Assembly (NCBI GenBank): GCA_947172415.1
Contig: OX359197.1
Location: forward strand, 7,565,673-7,629,672
Length of the DNA: 64,000 nucleotides
From: Chondrosia reniformis
Lineage: Eukaryota > Porifera > Demospongiae > Chondrillida > Chondrillidae
Direction of reading: 5' to 3'
Shown: positions 21,401 to 40,021 of the stretch, in pieces
Layout: the number at the start of each line of letters is the position of its first letter
How positions within the stretch are numbered: the stretch's first letter is position 1
Notes under the pieces: model-generated
Database searches by the model: none
Seen by the model: the letters and a program-made list of their open reading frames with translations, nothing else
What the model was told of the DNA's origin: nothing
Translations under genes and position numbers: made by a program

Positions 21401-22892
21401 ACACAAATGAATACTGTTACATCTTATGAATACAATTAAATTATCAGTAAAAGGTTGTCAAAACACAATTAATCTTTCAAACTTGCTACATTTGCACATC
21501 TCCATACACTATTACAACTGATATCACCACCCTTTTAATAGCTACTGTGAATATATTACATATTACAATTTTGTCTGACTGAATGTAAAGAGATGTAAAC
21601 ATATCATGCGTGTCACAGTAACTTGGTGACAGTGCTTTTTGACAACATTTATAAGAAGTCATCTGATGGATGGAGAGATGCCATTGGATGGAGAGATGGG
21701 CGGAGAGATGGATGGATGGATGGATGGATGGATGGATGGATGGCTGGGTGGATGGGTGGATGGATGGGTGATTAAATAGTTAAAACAAGCGATATAGTAT
21801 TGTACAAGCTTGCCTCAACATCCTTATCTAAATGTTTGTTAAAATCAGTAGAACATAGATTTCAGAAAACTTTAAATTACTTTAGTTTCAATTCCTCTAC
21901 TACTTCAACATATCAAATTAGTTACATTAGCGTTCAATTCTACTTCACAGCTGTTACAACACAGAGATATATTAAGGCTACTTTAGATAAGGCATAAGCA
22001 AAGAACTCCCAATAATGTTTGGTAAACTCTAGAACAATCATAAAGTACCACCTGGAAAAAGTGGCGCATTCTTCCACAAAAGGCTGCTGCCAAGCAACCA
22101 TATAGACAAGGAAACTTGGTACTTCAAAGAAATGGTACCTTGAGGAAACAGTCACTAAATCAATATATCTTGTGTGCCATGGGTAATAAATTGCCCTGTT
22201 CCAAATACTCTAACTACTACAAGTTGAACATCAGTACCAATATTTTAGCAATTGTTAGTGTTCATGCCACTCAATGTATGACAGCGCCCCAGTGTTGTGT
22301 ACAGTTATCTTTAAAACATTCTTTCATTTTGATTACACTCTGTATGAAGAAGGATCATCTTACAGGTAACAGTGTTTTTGGTAGCGGAAGCACTACAAAT
22401 TTTCCATGTCTGATTATGTATAGGACACGCCCTATGTTGCAACATCAACCTCTCCATCTATTTCTGGTTACTACACATGTAGAATTAGCTAGTATATACT
22501 GTCTAACTAAACATTTATTATCTATTAGATTCTTTACAAACTCCCAATTACAGTTCTCTCAATTGTTATTAAACATATCAAGCATATGTGACTGATCTAA
22601 ATTAGACATTAATTGAGTCACATGGTTAGTGAAATAAGAGTTGCATGCCATCAGATAACTTAGTGATCTTTACAACTGCTGTACCACAAGCTATACACTC
22701 AGGCTCCTATGGCATATACGTATATATCTCTGGTCTTGTCACTCTGTCAAAATACTATTTATCTGCCCTAGACTACAACATTGTAGCACCTTTAGCAGTG
22801 AAACTCACTGGCTTTTTTGCCTCCTTATTTGGTGGTGGTCCATCCTCATGATCAAGAGAAGGGATTGGTGTACGCTTTCCAAGGGCAGACAT
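15156..22892 (-). CDS. TFAP2: Transcription factor AP-2
   Basis: Exons on the minus strand: 22809-22892 (tentative first coding exon, MSALGKRTP...), 17547-18594, 16583-16781, 16399-16517, 16175-16328, 15523-15793 and 15156-15437. Phases agree throughout, giving 718 aa. The DNA-binding/dimerisation domain is clear: [64 protein letters not shown] and [14 protein letters not shown] match AP-2 segments. The long Ser/Pro-rich second exon is the probable transactivation region. AP-2 binds GC-rich palindromes as a dimer and controls ectodermal differentiation in animals. The last exon was called from the in-phase donor ATG|GTAAAG; stopping at 15490 without that splice is an alternative end. The 4.2 kb first intron is the largest gap and makes exon 1 uncertain. 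Confidence 0.85.
15800..16168 (-). repeat. TCCA/CACC-type array in AP-2 penultimate intron
   Basis: Imperfect ggat/gggt units fill the intron 15794-16174. On the sense (minus) strand this is ATCC/ACCC, so pyrimidines lead into the acceptor ccctgtag. Confidence 0.9.
19340..19452. repeat. Triple 35-bp direct repeat in AP-2 intron 1
   Basis: Three copies of gatagactgaggacaacaag followed by atccagtaccagctg in 35-bp register. Non-coding; no motif recognised. Confidence 0.85.
19705..20182. repeat. 11/12-bp minisatellite (ccacccttgtgt) in AP-2 intron 1
   Basis: About 40 copies of cccttgtgtca / cccttgtgtcca variants arranged in higher-order blocks. Three plus-strand frames stay open by composition and are not coding. 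Here the purine-rich strand is the AP-2 sense strand, unlike the TCCA arrays. Confidence 0.9.
20578..20778. repeat. Two adjacent hairpin-forming inverted repeats
   Basis: The first hairpin is ctccaattaatcgctctccaa, a short ccaaaagg loop, then attggagagcaattaattgg (20578-20632). The second runs from gtaatggtacaaactgagaa (about 20635) to its inverse ending ttgtaccattac (about 20778), with arms of about 50 bp containing gaggagggttggaaagagga. Such a structure could be a MITE or a foldback element; no target-site duplication is obvious. Confidence 0.75.
21680..21772 (-). repeat. (TCCA)n array in AP-2 intron 1
   Basis: ggatggagagatggatgg units on the plus strand, hence TCCATC on the AP-2 sense strand. 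Short and imperfect at the edges. Confidence 0.85.
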
Positions 22893-23226
22893 TGAATTGT
22901 TAGAGTCTCAATGTTAACATGACATTGAAAAAAATTCTAATATGAGAAACAAAAAGAGACTACAATCAAATATATTCATATGTACAGCCATAGGTCAATC
23001 CATCTCCACAACCATATGATAGTATGTCTTAGCAGTAGAACTGAAGTAGATATATATACGGATCAGTCTCAAATCTAATCTTGTTGTGACACTCCGTTTT
23101 GACCTAATTATCTGGCCAGATGTCTAGACCCTATTCAGACACATTGTTGGGCATCGATAAATGCCGTAGACGATCGATTAAGAGACAATCTATACAAAAC
23201 GAGCTTCAGTTAGACAATTTAAAGGC

Positions 23227-23460
23227 TTAACGCGACGGACAGACATAAATACGTACAAATACTAAGACCCATATAAAGGCGATCGTCGTTCGGGACGATA
23301 TATCGACTAACCTTTTCGTTCCAATTCTTCCAGCTGTAGCCTCTCGTTTCAAAGCTAGCCCTACAGATCGCTGGTCTTGCAAACTACGCTCAGTGTATAG
23401 TATGTGCGATCGACGGCTTATAACCCTGAGAGTGGAAGAGTACCACCTCATGAATATCAT
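23227..23460 (-). other. Candidate 5' exon upstream of AP-2, divergent from MRPL15
   Basis: A minus-strand stretch with an open frame (MRWYSSTLRVISRR...) and a possible donor AAAG|GTTAGT near 23312. It lies only about 60 bp from the MRPL15 start codon, divergently oriented. It may be an untranslated or alternative first exon of AP-2, since the next minus-strand coding exon is at 22809-22892. It could equally be an unrelated short transcript. Confidence 0.35.
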
Positions 23461-23519
23461 TAAACTTACTAAACAATGAATACCATTAAATTACAGATTA
23501 TGATAAATATTGACCAAAA

Positions 23520-24924
23520 ATGGCGTCCGTCCAAAAAGCAATGCGCACTTGGGTTCGTAAGAAAATAGACGTATCTGAATTACCAAGGATAAAATTGAAT
23601 AATCTTAAGGATTTACCAGGCGCAAAGAAAGAGGTACTTGTTGATGATGAGATGAGATGAGATGAGATGAGATGAGATGAGATGATGTCGGCTAAACAGT
23701 AGTGGTATAGAAATAGTGTTGAACTGCATGCAGTTTATAATTGGTTTACCCCAAACTTTAGGCTCGGCGAGTGGGGAGGGGTCCGGGATCTGGGCGGGGC
23801 AAGACTTGTGGGCGTGGTCACAAAGGTCAGGGTCAGCGAAACAAGAGTGCCATCAGACTTGGCTTTGAGGGAGGTCAGACACCATTTTACCTTCGCGTGC
23901 CTAAACATGGGTTTAGAAACAAGTAAGTACTATGTATATTATTATTATGTATATATTATGTACAATACTTTGTCATTGTTATTGCATTTTAGCTGCCTCT
24001 GTAGCTATAGTATATGCTCCTAAGAGTGGCAATGGTATACGAGATAATAAAATGACTATTATATTTGAAAGACAACATTTCTATTTATCAACACTGCTAA
24101 CTTTTTGCTATTTAATTAAAGTCCTGTGAATGTAATGTGTTTATGTTTCGTAGGTTTCGGAAGGAGTACGTCCCTTTGAACTTGTCAACTTTACAACAGT
24201 TTGTTGATAATGGACGTCTTGATGCATCTCAACCAATCAACATGCGCACACTCGTGCGGAGTGGAGCAGTGGGTAGACGAACTAGGGACGGAGTGAAACT
24301 TCTTGCTACAGTATGTATATTGAGTCGTCACACTAGAGATGTGGTCACGCTTATAACTGTGCTAACTCTCTCTTAGGGCAAAGACTATTTTACTGCAAAG
24401 GTGGATATAGAAGTGAGCAGAGCTTCTCAGGAAGCAATAGAGACTGTGGAAAGGTTAGGTGGCAAGGTTGTCTGTGCATACTATAACAAACTTGGACTTA
24501 GAGTGCTATTGAAACCAGAGAAATTTGAAGGTGGGCAAGTGATGGAGCTATTCTCTAAGAGGACCTGTGTATATTGTATACTGTACATGATGCGTAGGAA
24601 GGGAAATCCCCCGTAGAGCTCTTCCTACAAAGAAGCTTATGCCCTATTACCTGGACCCTAAGAACAGGGGCTACCTCCTGACAGAGGCGGGCCAGGAGAG
24701 GCTGGCACAAGGTGGAATGAAGGGAGCCTACTTGGATTCGAATGGACGAGTGGCTATTCCTGGAAAGAGAACTACGTTGTATTCTCCACCTGCCCCCACC
24801 AAGGAGGAGGCAGAGCTAGAACAGGTTAGATTCGATTGTGTTTCCACTTTCCGGTCTCACTATCATATTTCCTTTGTAGATGTCAAAGAGTGAAAATGAT
24901 GAAAGCAGCTTAACTTCCACTTAA
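23520..24924 (+). CDS. MRPL15: Mitochondrial large ribosomal subunit protein uL15m
   Basis: Six exons (23520-23633, 23762-23922, 24154-24310, 24377-24530, 24598-24824, 24880-24924) give 285 aa. The uL15 signature is in exon 2: [20 protein letters not shown], then [15 protein letters not shown]. Downstream [31 protein letters not shown] and [13 protein letters not shown] match animal MRPL15. The N-terminus ([15 protein letters not shown]) is basic and suits a mitochondrial targeting peptide. The protein is a structural part of the mitoribosome near the peptidyl-transferase region. Intron 1 has a short (GATGA)n run. The stop codon lies 164 bp from that of the convergent beta-helix gene. Confidence 0.92.
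23641..23686 (+). repeat. GATGA pentanucleotide run in MRPL15 intron 1
   Basis: About eight gatga units directly after the donor GTACTT; a simple microsatellite. Confidence 0.85.
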
Positions 24925-24972
24925 TAATGTACATCAAGACTTAATATGTTACTTGTATTGTGTACTAGGTAT

Positions 24973-24978
24973 AATAAA
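24973..24978 (+). terminator. Poly(A) signal of MRPL15
   Basis: AATAAA 49 bp after the MRPL15 stop codon, followed by an A-rich stretch. It lies between the two convergent genes. Confidence 0.6.
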
Positions 24979-25088
24979 TAAAAAAATTCAGCAAATGAAA
25001 GAAAAATATGAAAAATATTTCAGAAATGTTACATAACATAAGATGAAGGGGGAACTATTCACACACAAACCATATAAACAGAGAACAG

Positions 25089-28000
25089 CTAATCATCAAC
25101 AGTGACTACAGACATTGTCACACTCCTGCTCAGTTGCTGCTCCATTGCCCTGTAGTCCTTCTTGGAATGACTGCTCTTATTTTGTAACAAACCTTGTCGT
25201 TCTGAAAAGGTGCCGCTACACTCAAAACTGCCGTACCTATCTCTAGCGACATCTCCGCTGTTGATAGGTACATCACTAGTACTCTGCAGCAAGCCAGCAT
25301 TGGATCCACCTCTCCTACTCCTCCTCCCGAGAGCTCCACTCTGTGTCACCTCTGCATCACTCGCTTGTGTAGTGCTTTGTAGACGTTCCCTGTACTTCTG
25401 GATGTTTCTCCCACTAGTGTAGCACTTCCTGAAGGCTCTTATTAAACTAAATACAACCCAGCCAGTGAAGTAAAATAGTGGCATGTATACTAAAAGGGTT
25501 TGCACTATAAAGGCAGCATCATTAAGGTCCCCAGACTCCAGTACTCCATAGACCATAAACAGACTGATAACGTTAACCACAACCATTATACTGTAGATAA
25601 AGGAGTCCAGTACATTAATCCACATGCTGTTGTATGGTTGAAATACAGAGTGCAACAGTAGTGCAACAAGAGAGATTGTAGCATTCCAAGTGAAGCGTGT
25701 CTCTGTGTTGTAAGCAAAGGCATATGCAGCAAAAAAGGCAATTCGAAACAAAAATAGAAAACCGGCAAAGAACCTGAACTGGTCCTTGTAGCAGCCTTGG
25801 AACACTGGCAGGATGCCATTGGCCAGATACCGAGTGCCCCACTGGTCCAAACAGGCAATACAAGTGAATCGGGTCAGTCTATACCTGCCAATCAGCCACT
25901 GCCAAATAGGGTAAGCAATCAGTACCAGCGGTGGGAACATTACTATTGTCAGAATCATGACAATGGAGAGAATGCCATAGGGAAGGTGACTGGGGTCAAA
26001 CAGCCGTTGAGAGCCCCAGTACCTGACTACAATTACAGAGTGCTGATTGTCCATTCCTTGTAGCTTGGCTGTAGCCAGTATAGTGAATGAAGTGATGGTA
26101 ATCTTACTGTAGGTCAGTACCATAAAAGTGGCTAACCCATTTAGAATGTTGCTCTTTGTCTTCCAAAGTCTCTGATAACGAATGAAACAATACTGAATCT
26201 TCCTTGTCAATCTGCTGCAGGGACCTACGGTACAGCAACACTTCTTCAAGATGAGAAACAGAAGGAGCAGAAAGAGAGGATATATGGCGATCCCATACTC
26301 CACCAGAAAGTGTGTAAATGTTGTCAATCCCTCCACCAGACAGTAGGAATGCAAAAAACCTCCCAAAAACTTGAGATTCCAAAAGCTGTACAAACAGTTG
26401 TACAGCTTCACAAATATTGACTTTTCCGGCATAAAGTCTACCAACCCAAAGTACTCTGTGACCTGTGCATAGAGGATGAATGCATTCATTGGACCAGAAA
26501 GCATCTTAAAGTCAAATACCAGAAAAGCCAGGAGAACAAGCGTTACTGGAGCCAACTCAGACATGACCCAGATCAACCAGGCGTAGGTCAACGAGTATGA
26601 TTGGCTGCACTGAATGCACTCGGTGCTGATTCCAAATGAATTGATGGCGATGCTATAGTTGGGTCGGCACTGCCCACAGAGAACGCCTTCGCGGTTGGCA
26701 CACAGCACACCAGAAAGCTTCTCATTGGAGACAAGCTTAGGAAGGGACTTTCCCTCAGAACTAACAGTCTTACAGTACTGAGGAGGGCACACGCTAGTCA
26801 GTTGAACTGCATCTTTACAGCTAATATTGGTAACATAATTACCAGTAGTATCAAAATAGCCGATCCAAAAGTTAGATTTGATGATTGCGAGCATCTCCTC
26901 CTCGTCACATCCAATAATTCCTTTCAGGTGGTTGTCCGTTCCAGGGCTGTTGGCACACTCACAGGTCAGGTCTTTATTGTCGAGGTAGAATCCAGCAGGG
27001 CAGCAGAGCAGTCTGACCTTTGCTGTGACTTGGAACTCGAGAGAATTCAGTGAGTTCAGTCGGAGAGTGGGTAGGCTCGTGTGGGGTGCATGGTATCCTA
27101 CTGGCTGGCCGCTCAGAGAGACAATCAAATGACTGGTATACACTGTGGCCTCATTTAGTTTGGTGGAAGAGCAGAAAAGGTCCAAACGATCCTCACAGTC
27201 TACTCTTGCAAAGAACACTGTTTGAACAGGGTTATGAATGTCATCATAAAGATCAAAGGGGAGGGCAGTGAATTTTCCGGGAAACATTGAAACTACAGGT
27301 AAACTGGTAGCATCACTGCTGATCATTGTAGAGTCATTCCTCACAACATCAGACAAGTCTGTACTGATCTCGTACTGGCTACAAGCAAAGTCTCCCGAAG
27401 CACAGTCGTTGTACTCAAACACACCAGGCCAGCGAAACACTCTCTTCATCACTTCAGATGAAGTGTTCAATTGGCCGTTAACTTTGCCCCAAAGACAGGG
27501 CAGAAGAGATGTTGTGTAGATGGAATTACCAGAAACAGTTGCTGAATTATTCACAAATTCAATTTTAACCTTCCAATCAGATTGCACAGCTTCAAAGTCA
27601 ATATATCTGAGGAAACAGTTTCGGGAGGACACCAAATCTTGTCCACCAATGCTGATGGCATAAATTGCTCCACCCACACGATATGCCTTGTTGCCATAGA
27701 AACAAAAGTGTGTGTCTCTATCTAATAACATAAAGCTGTCGCCTAGCAACGATATAGCTCCACCCTCTATGGCTTCATTAGACTTGAATATACTACTGCA
27801 GTTCTCACTAAATTTTACAAAACTGTTTACAATAGAAAGAGCTGAGCCAACGGAGGTTTGAAAGAGAACATTTGTCTGGAATTCCAGAGGAATAGAATCG
27901 GAATACACAGTACCTCTACCAATAATGTACTGCCAAGTTAGGGAAGTGAATCCTCCATGCAAGTGATAGTTGTTTGTGTTTCGAGCAAAACTGCAGTTGT

Positions 28001-29551
28001 TAAAGACAGCAGTTGGTAGGGCTCCAGTGATAATTGGATAGTACACACTGAGTTCCACAGCAGAACCAAGTCTTGCAATATTACTGATCCAGGAACAGTC
28101 ATAAAAATCTATTTGGTTGGTGGCTATCACCTGATTGGTCTCCCTGGCAACATAAAATGACACACCCCCTCCCCAGTAAGCGCGGTTATCATTAAATGTG
28201 CAACCTTTGAAAGATACAGAATTGTACTGCACAGTGTTGGGCTCGTAAAAGACAAACCCCACCCTGCAGGCTCCACCCCCTGTACCAGTATTCTCATTTG
28301 TATTGAAAGGGAGGCTGTTGCTATAGAAATGACTTTGCCTCACAACCAGCTGGTTACCTGCAGAGCATGAAATGAACACACTGTGACAGGTGGATGGTAA
28401 TTGTGTGACAGGTGGATGGTAATTGTGTGACAGGTGGATGGTAATTGTGTGACAGGTGGATGGTAATTGTGTGACAGGTGGATGGTAATTGTGTGACAGG
28501 TGGATGGTAATTGTGTGACAGGTGGATGGTAATTGTGTGACAGGTGGATGGTAATTGTGTGACAGGTGGATGGTAATTGTGTGACAGGTGGATGGTAATT
28601 GTGTGACAGGTGGATGACAACTGTACCTTTTGCCATGTCTTGGAACTGTCCAAACAATCCTCCTCCCCAAACAGCAGTGTTGGCTACAAATGTACAATTC
28701 TCCACTAATACACTGTTGTTATATGCTGCTCCAGCAAAGAAAAGGGAAAGTCCCCCTCCTCGTCCAAATGCCACATGACTGGTTTGGTTTTCAACAGTAA
28801 AGGAATCAACTGAAGGGTCACTTACAGAAGCATTGTTTCCAGAGAAGTAGCAGTGTCTTATTATGTATGCTGCATTGCTGCTGACTGCAGCCCCACAAAG
28901 GGGCCCCTCTATGGTACCTGGCGGGCAGTAGGGAAACTCTATATAGAGCCCTCCTCCCCCTCCTCCTGATAACGCCATTCCCTTAATGAGATTGTGTGAG
29001 AAATTGCTCCATTCTACCAAAACGTTGCCTAATACTGTAAACATTTGCATGCCTGTGCCATTGGTCCAGACAATGTCCACCTGACGGACAACAAGGTCTC
29101 GACAGGCACTCACATAGATGGCCACCATCGTCTTGGCAGTAGTGTTACTATTGCGAAATAATGTGGTACTATTGCGAAATATCCCACATTTTTCTACTCT
29201 GAACTTAGCCAAGGTAATCCTGCTGCAGTTAACAAATGCCAGTCCAGATGGGGCTGATTGGGTGCACTGAAGTGTAGTGTTGTGGCTTCCTTGGATGCTA
29301 ATATCGGTAATGTTCTCCACCGTGTTGCTACCTGTCAGGGGGTAGATCCCTGTGTCTATGTCTACTGAAGTATTACTGGACACACCTTCTAAAGCATAAC
29401 TCAAGGTCTTGCACGGAATGAGGCCACGACGACAGTTGCCTGTATCATTGGCACTCGCATTATTGCTGACATAAATAACAGTACCGCCTGCGCTGCTCCT
29501 GGAGAGGTCACAAATCAGTGACAATATCAGACTAACAATCACACAGCTCAT
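25089..29551 (-). CDS. Beta-helix (Pmp-like) extracellular domain with multi-span membrane region
   Basis: Two exons, 28627-29551 and 25089-28357, joined in phase 1 at MAKG|NQLVVRQ (1397 aa). The signal peptide is MSCVIVSLILSLIC. Residues about 30-600 form parallel beta-helix repeats with recurrent FxxN and GG[AGLV] pairs (CTFVANTAVWGGGL, CTFNDNRAYWGGGV, FKSNEAIEGGAI), like chlamydial polymorphic-membrane-protein repeats. Many N-glycosylation sites are present. A Cys-rich segment follows (CCPAGFYLD, CGQCRPNYS, CIQC), then about 8-10 hydrophobic helices and a Ser/Arg-rich cytoplasmic tail. I associate this architecture with large unnamed families in sponges; a receptor or adhesion role is only inferred. 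The intron is a 22-bp minisatellite open in all three frames on the sense strand, so intron retention could change the protein. Confidence 0.72.
28382..28614 (-). repeat. 22-bp minisatellite in the beta-helix gene intron
   Basis: About ten and a half copies of tgtgacaggtggatggtaattg (plus strand), almost without variation, making up nearly all of the 269-nt intron 28358-28626. Because 22 is not a multiple of three, each sense frame cycles through all three readings of the unit, and none contains a stop. Confidence 0.9.
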
Positions 29552-30036
29552 CCTGCACCCAACACGGTACTGGAATGTTCTATAAGAAAGTGTATATATT
29601 TATAACAAGTAACATAATTCTCCTTCACAGGTGTGATGGTTGGTAAGTCACCAAAACACTTAACACTACATAATACATAGAATATTGCTAACTTTATCTG
29701 ACAATCAACCACAAGTGTTGCATTCACATAGAATATAGATATACATTTGGGGTGACTTAAACTGTACAGTGAGAGATAGGACAATATAACGATACATCTA
29801 AATTTCTAAAACTCATTGTACATGCTTTAAAGATACCTGTGTGACACCAATTGAAATGTAATCAATCATTCTAATCAATGTATACATTGATACTAATAAA
29901 AATTAAATTATTACACTGAGTTTTATTTATTCCTGTTCCTTGTATACACATAGTATGCTGATCTCTTTGGATACAGTGACTACATCCAAGCACTGTATAG
30001 TCTATACAAGTCATTTGAGTGTTGTAATGCTCTACT
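29552..30036. other. Upstream region of the beta-helix gene
   Basis: AT-rich non-coding sequence between the start codon of the beta-helix gene and repeat copy 2. It should hold the promoter of that gene; no motif stands out. Confidence 0.5.
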
Positions 30037-32788
30037 AATACAACTTAACCTCTTTCTTCACAATATCACCATGGTAACAAACAAGCTAAATGTCTGATTT
30101 AAAGAGTGATAATGAAGGTTTGCTCTACTAATACTGGCAGCAGTAGTAACTAGTCTTGAGAATATAAACCAGCCTAGCACTGTAAGTCATCAGTTAGCTC
30201 TAGACTTAATTGGTCCTGCTTAGAAACTTGTGTGGAAAATTCAAGAAAAGTACAATTTAATTAGCCCTCCCCATACACAAAGTAATTGTACAAATATGTT
30301 ATTCTATCAATTGCTGTCAGGGGCTGTGCAACTGAACAGTCAAGACAGACAAATACTGTAGATTAAATCTCCCTTATCATGTATCTTTACACTCCTCCCT
30401 GACTAGTAGTAGCAGTCTCCTGAAATGGAGACTTAAATACTACACATGTTATAACACCTAATGGAGAGCCACATTTTACTGTAAACATGGACACCTGATC
30501 TCACAAACAGGCTGCATATTAATACCAGAACACCAGCCATTTAGGAAGATTACCTCTTTAAATAAAAAATATAAATTTCATTCAATTAGAATTTCTCAAT
30601 AGAAAGACATCTTAAATTCCTTAACAAAATGAACCTTATAAGATTAGTTTGGTCAGTATACACTTATGTGAGCATACGTGTTGACATCGATAAAAGTACA
30701 AAACAAGATTAGCACTAACACAAATATAACAAGACAACCTCTTTCTTCACAATATCACCATGGTAACAAACAAGCTAAATGAGTGATAATGAAGGTTTGC
30801 AAGATTACTTACCAATCCAACAGTTTAGCACGTACAACACCAATTAAAGCTTCTTCAAACCAGCAATGGGAGATCTTCAGGGACGGCCATTTTGAGTGGA
30901 GATTGTGCAATAAAATGTTTATTCGCAGGGAGACATTTTCATTTTAAGTACTGAATAAAATATAACTGCTATAGTTCCTGCAATTATACGTTAAGAACTC
31001 CATACCCTATACACTACTACGGGTGTCTACAGTGCATGAAACGTTTTCCTAAAAGACATGGTTGACAAATGCGAGACTAAGAAAAGCGCACGAAATAATT
31101 TCTTTGACTAGTCAGATTGTGCAATGTAAAGAAAAACAAAAGCAATATAAGGTTATCGGTTATAAATTCTAAATGAATCTTTTGTATATTTGTGACCGTT
31201 TATACATGCAATTTGAGCATGATGCAATTACACTGTTAAGTCATTATTGCTATAAAACAATTAAAGCTCAATGAATTATTGAAATGTAGACAGTTGTTGA
31301 TTAAGGACTTTTCATTCATGGGGTCACTGGACATGTTAGGTTTGTCTGAGTTCAATATCAATAACAACTTGCTGAATAGGTCGGGGCATGTACTACATGT
31401 TGTCTATTGTTCTCGAACATGACATCGAAAACAATAAACAGAATTTTGCTTCCACGATTTTCCGCCAAGTTCACGATGTTTCCCGCCGACCATTTCTAAT
31501 AAATAGTCGAGAAAATTTTCAGTCTTTGGCCTCCGGGCTATCAACTCTGGAGGTCTACTTTGGTGTGGATCGACGCGAAAACCGTGGTAGGAGCACGACC
31601 ATGGTACCATGCGACAAAGGGTCATCGGTGTTCGTATAGTGGGGTGGTCTCTCTATCATGGGTTAGTGCCTGGAGATGTATCTCACTATTAATCCTGCTT
31701 GTGTGTTTAAATTGGCACTTGCGGATTCTTGCTATACGACCCGTACCTGGAGGAGCGTGGGTCCAGTGCCACTACGTAGTCGGTCAGGAACCCCTGTTGT
31801 AGGCTGCAGCTTCAGGTTGGTTTGGAAGGCATTTGCATCTGAATTTGTATTCACTTTTGGTATCCATGCATCAATGCAGTAATTCATTGTATATCATATA
31901 TTTTCAATTCTTTTCTTATAGTTCATTGAACTGATGGGTCCCTACTCTAAAGCGCCTGGCCGATCCCAATGAGCTAAAGTCTGTGTACAGTGCTCTCAAG
32001 CTGCGTTGTGTGCACATGATGATTCTCATTGGTGGGAGTTTGTGGTCCGCCAGGGTCGGGCTTGTTCTGTCCGTAGCGTGAGGCAGTGCAGGACTAGTAA
32101 CTGGTCACAGGTCGGTCAGGTACGCCGGACCGTTCCCGAGCAGCTTCTCTTACGACGCAAGTAGTGGAAGTGTCAAACAGAGTTGAGAAACCGGAGGCCT
32201 TTTGGGGCACGACGTACTTCTACCTCCTCGTGGTGTGCCCTGGGGTCACATTTACACTCATGTAAAGTGATGCAAAACGAAGTACTAGCAGCAATTCAGT
32301 AGCCACTCAAAAGGAGAAGGAACAAAGCTAAGAACATGGTCCCTTCAAAACCAGAAGAACTAATTTTAAGAACTTTAGTTTGAACAATTTTAATTTTATA
32401 AATTCTATATGTACAACTGTGTATATTTCAAAATTATCATTTATCTCAGTTTGGTGATAATCGATGAGTGATGAGATTGGTATATAATGATCTTATCATT
32501 ACAATTATATATATTCATTCAAACACACACATTCAGGATACTCTTGTAAATTATTGCATAACAGGTATAGGTATAATGTATATATGGTCCATATATATAT
32601 AACTGGCACACAAGGGCAATTGTATAACTGCAGTGTACGTAGTTATAAGTATAAGTATTATATCATGCAATCAAATTAAATACATATTGATACCCAGGTA
32701 CACCCATCCAATTTTAATGCATGATGATTAGAGATATAGGACATATAATATATGTAGCAATCAGTGATTTATAATTTTATTGTTCTGA
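30037..32788. repeat. Unclassified 2.7 kb dispersed repeat, copy 2
   Basis: Second copy of the unit at 11595-14280, same orientation. The 83-codon frame is kept at 31388-31639. It differs from copy 1 mainly at 31790-31935 (replaced segment before ttttcttatag) and near its right end (32480-32720). It is not flanked by the EPT1/AP-2 duplication, so it marks the element's own ends better than copy 1. Confidence 0.7.
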
Positions 32789-33016
32789 TATGGATCCTTA
32801 TATGTGATCATGATTCTTCTGCAAATACTACCATCCCTACAGTACTTCTGTTTACATTTTCAAATCTTTTTACTTTTAATTTTACTTAGAATATTATTGT
32901 TACACCATCAATACAATCTATATATATATATATTATTAAATATATACACTGTTTCTCAATTAAAATAGTAGTCTTTGAGGATAATGTATATGTTAAATTG
33001 AAATAACTCTGTCAGA
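32789..33016. other. 3' flank of the kinase gene
   Basis: AT-rich non-coding stretch between repeat copy 2 and the kinase stop codon; presumably its 3' untranslated region. No other feature seen. Confidence 0.5.
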
Positions 33017-39660
<6,644 letters not shown>

Positions 39661-40021
39661 TCCGATCTGAGCTACCCGAGGGACGATGCTGCTGTCTGGA
39701 GTTGGAATCTTGAAGCCTTTTTACGGAAAGCGTCAGCTACCGATCTTCAAATTACTGAGGTATCTCAGTGTACCGCTGTCTTAGGGATGACCACACTATT
39801 GATCCAACTTGGAATTGGTTCGTACTCCTGTCGGTAGCAGTCGATAGCACAACTCTAAATAACCGGACGGATATTTGGCAGTGCAGTGCACACGCCTCCC
39901 TACACCACCACCTCATCAAAGGCGTGTATGCGTGTAGCATTAGCACTTGGTCTATCTATTCGGTGCGGAATGCGGTGTATAATGATATTCATGGCCCATC
40001 AACTCAACTAGTTGCCACAAA
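39661..40021. promoter_or_regulatory. Divergent promoter region, HUNK-like kinase and B9D2
   Basis: 361 bp between head-to-head start codons, higher in CpG than the surrounding introns. Inferred bidirectional promoter; no canonical motif assigned. Confidence 0.5.
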
